A DNA stretch of 6,943 bases, from positions 1 to 6,943 of the forward strand of contig JAJISH010000288.1 in NCBI GenBank assembly GCA_022848825.1, given 5' to 3'. Made by a program: the position numbers and the translations under genes. The notes under the pieces were generated by a model. The model was not told the origin of the DNA. It made no database searches and saw only the letters and a program-made list of their open reading frames with translations. This stretch comes from Thermoplasmatota archaeon (GTDB lineage: Archaea; Thermoplasmatota; Thermoplasmata; RBG-16-68-12; JAGMCJ01). Shown piece by piece: positions 1-6,200 of the stretch. Within the stretch, counting starts at the first letter, position 1. Every line of letters begins with the position of its first letter.

Positions 1-473
1 TGCATAAGAACCTGATTCGCGGGAGGAGCATTGAGGGCGTGGTGGCGGCCTCTCTGTACGCGGCGTGCCGGCAGTGCAACGTCCCTAGGACGCTCGACGA
101 GATTGCCGGGTCATCGAGAGTGGGAAGGAAGGAGATCGGAAGGACATACCGCTTCATGACGCGCCAGCTCAAGCTGAAGCTCTTGCCGACCAAGCCTCAG
201 GACTACGTCTCGAGGTTCTGCAGCATGTTAAGACTGAGCGGCGAGGTCCAGTCGAAGGCAATCGAGATCCTGAAGGACGCATCGGACAGAGAGCTTACGT
301 CCGGCCGGGGACCCACAGGGGTCGCGGCGGCGGCCATCTCCATATCATCGATACTGGCCAACGAGAGAAGGACGCAGAGAGAGGTCGCGGACGTCGCGGG
401 CGTGACAGAAGTCACCATCAGGAACAGATACAAGGAGCTGACCGACAAGCTGGGTATCGAGATCGAGCTCTAG
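1..473 (+). CDS. tfb: Transcription initiation factor IIB (TFB), C-terminal part, 5' end outside window
   Basis: General transcription factor that binds the TBP-TATA complex and the BRE and recruits archaeal RNA polymerase. The reading frame is open from base 3 with no start of its own. The first visible residues, [13 protein letters not shown], match the middle of the first cyclin-like repeat (family form: [20 protein letters not shown]). About 157 residues are visible out of roughly 300 for the family. The N-terminal zinc ribbon, B-finger and start of cyclin repeat 1 therefore lie upstream. The second cyclin repeat follows (from about base 195), with the G-R-x-P-x-G-x-A-A-A-A-I signature near bases 302-345. 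The C-terminal helix-turn-helix ([20 protein letters not shown]) is the BRE-contacting element. A GTG at base 39 is internal to the conserved repeat and is not a start. The gene converges with endA and shares a CTAG with it at the stop. Confidence 0.95.
   Translation, partial: HKNLIRGRSIEGVVAASLYAACRQCNVPRTLDEIAGSSRVGRKEIGRTYRFMTRQLKLKLLPTKPQDYVSRFCSMLRLSGEVQSKAIEILKDASDRELTSGRGPTGVAAAAISISSILANERRTQREVADVAGVTEVTIRNRYKELTDKLGIEIEL
470..473. other. Shared CTAG: overlapping stop codons of convergent tfb and endA
   Basis: The palindromic tetramer CTAG gives TAG on both strands. TFB ends at 471-473 on plus and EndA at 472-470 on minus. The coding regions therefore touch with no untranslated space between them, and each transcript must terminate inside the other gene's antisense strand. 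Confidence 0.9.
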
Positions 474-1522
474 GGTCTGATCCTGTACAGTCGGATGTAG
501 TCGATTTCCCTTCCGACCCGACCGAACAGGATGTCCTTTTTGACCCCGTGAGCCAACCTAACGGCTCTGCTCACCTCTGGCCACATGCCCTTGTAGCTCG
601 CCGGGAACGAATGGACCAAGTACTTAGCATGGCCGGTAGCCGGATCCCCCTTGTATGCACGGAAGTGCGAGCCGTACTTGAACCCCGTCTTGACGACGAT
701 CCCCCTCCCCTTCAGGTCCTCGTAGACCCTGAGCCTCATTCGGAAATCCGCCTGCACATTCGCAGCTTCCTTGAGGAACGTGGCCCCAGAGATCCTTCTC
801 CCCGTTCTACCGTTCACGACCCCGATGTCGCCCCTCTTCAACAGGAACGCTGTCTCGATGAGCGAGAGTTGGAGCCTGCTTCCGATCAGTCGTCCAAAGA
901 ACTCGCTCTCGTGGATTCTCCTGGCATCCTCGGGATCCAGTATCATCACCCTGTCGCCGAAGAAGATCGCTTCAGCGGGGTGTTTCGCCTTCCTTCTCTT
1001 TCCTCGCCCCTTCGGGCTGACTTGGGAGACCTTGTAGTATGTCAGGTCGCCCTCCTCGTCCACCACCGCCGCGAGTAGCGATTTCCGGGCCGCCACGGCC
1101 CTGTCCACCAGTCCGATCAACCCCTTAAGATCGAATACCGCTCTCTCGGAGAGCGCGATGACCCAGTATTTCGAGGCCGCAGTCGGAGGTCCTCCTCCTC
1201 TCGGATAGACGCGGAAATCCAGAGGGCCAACGCCTGACTTGACAACATATCCTCTCTTCCTCATATCTCTGTAAACAAGGTATCTGATTTCGAAATTCCC
1301 CTCCCTCTTGTGACCGAGGCGGATGAGGGTGTTGGCGTTCACGATCTTCCCGTCCATCTCCACCTCCAGCCTTCCACTCTCAACCAGGTAGAGCCCCTCG
1401 ATCAGGTCCATCCTCAGGGAACCTCCGGACTGGGGCTTGCCGAAATAACCTTTGCTATATATCTGGCTGGCCTCCGACTCGTCAAGGATTTCTATCTCCC
1501 CGTCCTTGAGAACGGCGCTCAT
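470..1522 (-). CDS. endA: tRNA-splicing endonuclease, long two-repeat archaeal form
   Basis: Cleaves precursor tRNA at bulge-helix-bulge motifs, leaving 2',3'-cyclic phosphate and 5'-OH ends (EC 4.6.1.16). The 350 residues contain two tandem endonuclease units, roughly 1-165 and 185-350, joined by a basic linker ([11 protein letters not shown], 171-181). This matches the long homodimeric subfamily. The C-terminal unit has the whole catalytic triad: Tyr290 in HFRAY, His298 in GHAKYLVH and Lys329 in GVKKDILFG. The His-to-Lys spacing of 31 is as I recall it for the Methanocaldococcus jannaschii enzyme. In the N-terminal unit the matching positions are Tyr106, Ala116 and Lys147, so its histidine is gone and it is expected to be structural. 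The ATG start is supported by a TATA box about 28 bases upstream, which implies a leaderless transcript. Its stop overlaps the TFB stop; the upstream neighbour is the divergent regulator gene. Confidence 0.95.
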   Translation of the reverse strand: MSAVLKDGEIEILDESEASQIYSKGYFGKPQSGGSLRMDLIEGLYLVESGRLEVEMDGKIVNANTLIRLGHKREGNFEIRYLVYRDMRKRGYVVKSGVGPLDFRVYPRGGGPPTAASKYWVIALSERAVFDLKGLIGLVDRAVAARKSLLAAVVDEEGDLTYYKVSQVSPKGRGKRRKAKHPAEAIFFGDRVMILDPEDARRIHESEFFGRLIGSRLQLSLIETAFLLKRGDIGVVNGRTGRRISGATFLKEAANVQADFRMRLRVYEDLKGRGIVVKTGFKYGSHFRAYKGDPATGHAKYLVHSFPASYKGMWPEVSRAVRLAHGVKKDILFGRVGREIDYIRLYRIRP

Positions 1523-1547
1523 CCTGGTCTCGATAGTGGCAGTCCTC

Positions 1548-1553
1548 TATAAA
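1548..1553 (-). promoter_or_regulatory. TATA box of endA, leaderless spacing
   Basis: Read on the minus strand the box is TTTATA, preceded by a purine-rich GGGAAGG that could act as a BRE. Its centre lies about 28 bases before the A of the endA ATG. That places the predicted transcription start at or within a few bases of the start codon. No Shine-Dalgarno sequence is visible between box and ATG, which fits a leaderless mRNA. Confidence 0.7.
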
Positions 1554-1635
1554 CCTTCCCGGAACGCCACGGTCGATGTCGCGTGAACTGGCAGGGTCCA
1601 AAGAGAAGAAGACCGACCCCAGGCAGCTGATTATC

Positions 1636-1643
1636 TTTATATA
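1636..1643 (+). promoter_or_regulatory. TATA box of the HTH regulator operon, leaderless spacing
   Basis: TTTATATA stands out in otherwise GC-rich sequence. Its centre lies about 26 bases upstream of the GTG at 1666, so transcription should begin at or very near that codon. No Shine-Dalgarno motif precedes the GTG. This spacing is the main reason for accepting the GTG as the real start. The promoter probably drives both the regulator and the TraB-like gene behind it. Confidence 0.75.
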
Positions 1644-1665
1644 GAAGAGTCCACGTATTGAAATT

Positions 1666-2607
1666 GTGAACCGCCAGCAGATGATCGATGCATCTCGGGA
1701 AATCCTAGCGAAGACAGGATTCTATCTGTCGCAGAGACTGGACACAAGGAGGATTAGTTTCGATTTCGTCGCCAGACGGGACGACACGTTGCTGGTCACG
1801 AAAGTGCTTCTGAACATCGATTCGCTGGGCAGGAAGCGCTCGCAGGAGCTGAAGATGATCGCGTCTTGCCTCGAGGGGACGCCTCTCATACTGGCGGGGA
1901 AGAGCGGGGCTGGAAAACTGGAGGACGGGGCGATCTACTCCCGGTTCGGGATCCCGATCCTTTCTCTTGGAACCTTCACGGACATCTTCGTCGAGGGCGT
2001 GCCACCGTTCATGTTCTCCGCACCGGGCGGCCTGTACGTGAAGCTCGACGGGACGATCATACGCCGTGCAAGGGAGAAGAAGAGCATCTCCTTGGGAGCA
2101 CTGGCGGAGATCGCGGGCGTGTCCAGGCGGACGATCCAGATGTACGAGGACGGGATGGGCGCCACCGTAGATGTCGCCTTGAGGCTCGAGGAGTTCCTGG
2201 GGGAGCCTATCGTCCAGGCCGTGGACCCCTTCCACCTGAAACCGGATGCCGATGAGATCATGACGTCGTGGAATCAGCTCGACCAGTTCGAGAGGGATGT
2301 CTTCGGTCATCTGTCCATGCTTGGGTACAGCATCGTGCCGACCATCAGATGCCCGTTCGATGCCGTGACAAGGGACAGGAAGGTGATTCTGCTCACGGGT
2401 CTGGAAAGGAGACAATCGGACCTCTCGACCAAGGCGAAGATTGTAGCGAACATCTCCAGCGTTGTCGAGAAGGACTCCGTCATCTTCGTCAGGCAGCTCA
2501 CTGTGAAGCGGAACATAGAAGGGACGCCGATCATCCTCGAGGAGGAGCTCAAGAAGGTCAAGGACAGGGAAGGGATGCTGGACTTGATCTCGGAAAGGAA
2601 GAAGTGA
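1666..2607 (+). CDS. Archaeal HTH-type transcriptional regulator (COG1395 / HAMAP MF_00584 type)
   Basis: Predicted DNA-binding regulator of 313 residues, near the usual length of this archaea-wide family, whose regulon is not established. The centre is a Cro/C1 helix-turn-helix, about 124-185: YVKLDG, then RRAREKKSISLGALAEIAGV, SRRTIQMYEDG and LEEFLGEPI. Residues 1-115 form an alpha/beta arm around SFDFVARRDDTLLVTKV (31-47) and ELKMIASCLEGTPLILAG (61-78). Residues 206-275 form a second arm around PFDAVTRDRKVILLTGL (230-246) and KAKIVANISSVVEKDSVIFV (256-275). The arms follow the same pattern and look like duplicated copies of one fold, perhaps related to the PD-(D/E)xK nuclease fold without its acidic residues; that last point is inference. 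Start is GTG, chosen from the TATA spacing. The TraB-like gene follows after four bases, so the two are almost certainly cotranscribed. Confidence 0.88.
   Translation: MNRQQMIDASREILAKTGFYLSQRLDTRRISFDFVARRDDTLLVTKVLLNIDSLGRKRSQELKMIASCLEGTPLILAGKSGAGKLEDGAIYSRFGIPILSLGTFTDIFVEGVPPFMFSAPGGLYVKLDGTIIRRAREKKSISLGALAEIAGVSRRTIQMYEDGMGATVDVALRLEEFLGEPIVQAVDPFHLKPDADEIMTSWNQLDQFERDVFGHLSMLGYSIVPTIRCPFDAVTRDRKVILLTGLERRQSDLSTKAKIVANISSVVEKDSVIFVRQLTVKRNIEGTPIILEEELKKVKDREGMLDLISERKK
2592..2604 (+). promoter_or_regulatory. Weak purine-rich ribosome binding region for the TraB-like gene
   Basis: GGAAAGGAAGAAG lies at the very end of the regulator gene, just before the ATG at 2612. It only partly matches the archaeal anti-Shine-Dalgarno complement, so translation may depend on coupling to the regulator across the four-base gap. 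A second in-frame ATG at 2627 (Met6) cannot be excluded as the start. Confidence 0.35.
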
Positions 2608-2611
2608 TTCG

Positions 2612-3217
2612 ATGGATTCCATTGGGATGGATGGCTCCAGGATCTTCGTGTTACCCGTGATCAGGGGCCTCGTCAGCGAGGCGGAGGAGGTCGAGCGGGC
2701 GATTGAAGAGACCAAACCGGACGCACTGGGCATCTGCATCTCAAAGGAGGAGCTCAGGACGCTGGGCACCCTGGGGAATCAAGAGGCAGAGCCGTCAAGC
2801 GCTCACGAGGAGGCCTACATGAAGGGATTGCAGAAGTTCGGTGACGTGAGGAAGCCCCCACCCTGCTACTCCGAGTGTATCGCGGTTGCGAGACGCCTGC
2901 GGGTCCCGTGCATGGCCGTGGACATGAATGAACACCTGTACACCGAGGCGTACTGCAATTTCGTCTCGGTCGTCGACGTGATGAAGCAGACCAGGGACTC
3001 TCGCGCACTCGTTGGGAAGAAGTTCAAGGCCCAGTCACCGGGGGACTTCGTACTGGAGTTCGACGCGTACGTCAACAGGCATAGTGGTTTTGAGCGGCTT
3101 GAACAGGAAAGGGAGAGATATATCGCCCTGAGACTGTCGAAGATGGCGGGCAAATGGAATAGGATCTTGGCCCTGATCGAGATTGAACGATTCAAAGGGG
3201 TTCTGGAGAACCTCTAG
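2612..3217 (+). CDS. Degenerate TraB/PrgY-family-like protein, second gene of regulator operon
   Basis: A 201-residue protein with no membrane segment or signal peptide visible. Its outline resembles the TraB/PrgY (COG1916) family. There is an N-terminal strand at the place of the family's V-G-T-x-H motif (IFVLPVIRG, 11-19), then KPDALGICISKEELRTL (35-51) like the KPDxVxVEL region. ARRLRVPCMAVDMNE (93-107) resembles the segment that leads to a conserved aspartate. A C-terminal ERERYIALRLSKMAGKWNRI with ALIEIERFKGV (166-197) sits where the family has ERDEYMA...VAVVGxGHxxGI. Both GxxH-type motifs are absent, so a metal-dependent activity like that of related Tiki proteases is unlikely. Five cysteines are present, two as CYSEC (85-89). 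The match is from memory and the function is unknown; a lineage-specific family is the alternative. It follows the regulator after four bases and converges on the surface-protein gene. Confidence 0.6.
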   Translation: MDSIGMDGSRIFVLPVIRGLVSEAEEVERAIEETKPDALGICISKEELRTLGTLGNQEAEPSSAHEEAYMKGLQKFGDVRKPPPCYSECIAVARRLRVPCMAVDMNEHLYTEAYCNFVSVVDVMKQTRDSRALVGKKFKAQSPGDFVLEFDAYVNRHSGFERLEQERERYIALRLSKMAGKWNRILALIEIERFKGVLENL

Positions 3218-3220
3218 AGA

Positions 3221-6200
3221 CTATTCCCTTTCTCTCTCGATTGTCACTCCTCGGTCAACATCGCCTATGTCCAGATCGTAGACGATGGTATCGCGGCTGT
3301 CGACAACATTCTGTAACCAACCCGGATGCTCGTTCTTGTACCACACGGTCTTCCCTGTATCGGTCCCAATCACGATGTCGTCCCAATAGTCGCCGTCAAC
3401 GTCTCCTGCCCTGAGGGTTATGACGGCCCCATCTGTGGCCCTCACCAGTTCCCTCGTCCAGGTCGTGGTCGGGAGGTCGTTCTCGAACCAGTACACCTTG
3501 TTGTCGTCTGTTCCCGCAACGATGTCGAGATCGTCATCTCCATCTATGTCGGCAAGGTCCACACTGAGAGCAGAACCCGTCGCCGGGAGGGTATCGCTGG
3601 GGGCGATCTCACCAGTGCCGTCATTGTAATGTGCGTACACGTTACCACTTGAAGTGGCCGCGGCAACGTCGTAGTCACCATCACCGTCCAAGTCACCGAC
3701 GGCGATATCGTTCACGATGCTTGCCAAATCAATCGAATAGGGTGTCACGGTCACCACGTATCTTCTGATGAACATATGGTCAACGTAGATGACATCGTTG
3801 TTCAGATTGCCGACCGTGCCATCCGTGTCTACGACTCTAACGTACACCGCGCCGCTTATCGTCGTGGGAAGCGTGGCACCGGTGTAGGTGTTCGGGTCCG
3901 AGACATAGGTGACAGTGACCATGTCGGTCCAAGGACCATCTGAACTTGTCGAAAACTGGAACTTGAAGTCATCATTCTCGCTGTTGTCAGTGTGATAGGC
4001 CTCGACAAAGAACTTGTAAGCGTCTCCACCACCAGGAATGGACTCAATCCTCCAAACGTGGTCAAGAGTGCTTGTGGTCCCGTTTGAATTATAGACCTCG
4101 ACAGCTACGTAGTCAAGCGAGACGGTACTCATCATCGCGTCGCTGACCTGGTCCTTCGCTGAATTGTCCGAGTCCCTGATCCAGATTGAGATGTCCCCAT
4201 CGGTGAATCCCTGAGCGGTGAGATTGAACGTATACTCCTGTGGCGTTGTCTGGTCAATCTTCCAGGTTGCAGGGAATTGCACGTTTCCGTTTGTGGACCA
4301 GCCGACCTCAAACTCCTCGGTACCGGCACTCACGTAGCCAACCACCCGCAGGTTGATCTGATCTCCCGCTTGGACGTTTGAGAAGTTATACCTATGCCCG
4401 CTTGCGTCGTCGCCCACATAGTCTCGAAGGAGCCACCAGTAGAAGTTCTGGTTTTGCCAATCGAAACCTTCCTGAAGGTCCTCGTAGTCGTCGTCGACCA
4501 AATGGGTGTCCTGGTATTCTCCTGTCACGTTGCTCCAGTTGGCGCGGTCTTCGCCAACCGCCAGGTATGTCGAGACATCATACGCCGTGCCAGTCACTTC
4601 TGTGATGGACTCGTACGTATCATCCGACATATGAGTGTCCATATGCGATCCTGACACGGTACCCTTGATGGGTATGTCCATGTCTGTGTAGTATTCAGTA
4701 GTCGTTATGGTGCCGAACACGCCATCTGTGTTCTGATAGACCAGAACCTCGGTCCCCGACGCCACAACGAGGTCATCGTCGCCGTCATCGTCCATGTCGG
4801 CAAGCCTCAATGCCTTGATCTCGGAGCCTGTATCATCGACTATCGTGGGCGTCCACATATTGTCGTTTGCATACCACCAGATGTGGCCGTCATCTGTCCC
4901 GGCGACCACGTCCGTGATATTATCCTGGTCGATGAATCCCACGTCCACGGCAGTGACAGGAACGCCCAGGTCATCGATCACCCTTTTCTGCCAGAAGTGA
5001 CCCAGCCCGCCTTGGTTTCGATACATGAACACCTTTCCCGCTTCTATTCCTACCACGATATCGAGATCCGAGTCATCATCCAGATCACCGTAGACGATGG
5101 ACAGAAAGGCGCCCTCTCCCCAAGGCGGGTCCTGCTGGCCCCCTGGACCAGCATCGTAGAACTCTACCCAGTACTCCTCCCACCTGAAGACGAGATTCTC
5201 AAAGAACATCGAATAGATTTGGCTCTCATGTACTGGATGGGAGTAGGCCTCGATCGCAGTGGCTATGTCCAGGTACCATCTTGGACCTCGAACCGTAACC
5301 ATTGTGTTGAGTGAGACCTTGTATTCCTCATTTATATCCTTCAGGTACAGAACCCTCAGGGTGTATGAATTCTCCCCAAAAAGCCAGGGATCGAAATTCG
5401 GTTTACTGAGATCTATGCTGAACTTGTAGCTGACGGAATTGTTGACCGTAGCCGCATTTATCGGAGGGTTCCCTGGTTTGGCCCATATCTGGATGCCATT
5501 GCCGAAATCCTGGATTCTGACATTGCCGATCTCGAACGAGGAGTCCGTGTCCTCAACGATGACCTTGACGTACATGATGTCCGTGTAGTTGAATGTGTCC
5601 GATGGATGTTCATGGTCGGGATCCAGGAATGTCTGGACATCTGGATAGTCGGGAGCATTGCCGTCTTCGTCAGTAATCGTCAAGAAGTCCTGAACCTCGA
5701 ACAGATTGTCGGGTGGAGCAGTATAGCTCGATCTCAGCTTAATCCTCAGGGAATGCTGGCCGTACTCCAACAGGCCGTCGCTGAAGCCATGGCCCTCGCT
5801 AGAAGTGTTCCATCTGTACTCCCATACGTTGAACTTCCCGACATAGTCAACGAGATCGAACGCTTCCGTGGAAGATGGAATGGAGGTCCTAGTCATTGGT
5901 CCACCTCCGTATACTATAGGTTGCGGGGATACACCCGATTCCGCCTTGAAGAGCCAGAACTTGTTGTCCAGATTGCAGTCTGGCAGGAACTGGCTGGCGA
6001 TCACGATCACCAACCTCTCTCCTTTTATGAACGTTCTCGTTCCGTTGCCCGACCACCTCAGTTTCTCCCACTCCGTCTCATTGAATATCTCATAGTGCTG
6101 CAGGCCGCTTCCAGGCAGGAGTTCAGGTCCCCATCTCGGTGTTGGGGTCTCGTTACCTTCGTCTGGTTGTTCGTAGTAGTTTATCACCTTGGGCTCCTCG

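Larger units (their letters stand above)
1523..1665. other. Divergent intergenic region between endA and the HTH regulator gene
   Basis: The region separates two outward-facing genes and holds one TATA element for each (minus strand near 1550, plus strand near 1640). About 80 bases lie between the boxes, so the two promoters do not overlap. I found no convincing palindromic operator or RNA gene here. A 22-codon open frame (ATG at 1576, stop at 1642-1644) runs through the second TATA box and is not credible as a gene. Confidence 0.75.

Noticed and set aside
39..41. GTG as a start codon for the TFB gene
   Set aside because: The frame is open to the window edge, and the residues before it (LIRGRSIEG) belong to the conserved first cyclin repeat.
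548..1078. Plus-strand open frame (176 codons) opposite endA
   Set aside because: It is antisense to a gene with an intact catalytic triad, and its translation has no family resemblance.
1576..1644. 22-codon open frame in the divergent intergenic region
   Set aside because: It runs through the TATA box of the next gene, has no promoter or ribosome site, and resembles nothing known.
1897..1920. GKSGAGK in the HTH regulator, looking like a Walker A nucleotide-binding loop
   Set aside because: The lysine is followed by Leu, not Ser/Thr. The segment lies in the family's conserved G-K-S-G-x-G-x-L-E-D-G turn, and no Walker B or NTPase fold is visible.
1705..2769. Long minus-strand open frame (354 codons) opposite the HTH regulator
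   Set aside because: It is the antisense of a well-recognised gene, has low-complexity Arg/Leu/Pro-rich composition and no domain, and spans two real genes. GC-rich codon use makes such frames common.
3224..3239. Pyrimidine-rich run just after the TraB-like gene as a terminator
   Set aside because: It is mixed C/T, not a clean T run, and it encodes the RERE end of the opposing protein. It is too weak to annotate.
4629..4646. Two CATATG copies close together, possible DNA repeat or operator
   Set aside because: They encode His-Met twice inside a conserved protein motif (HMDTHM), deep within a coding region. Chance and coding content explain them.
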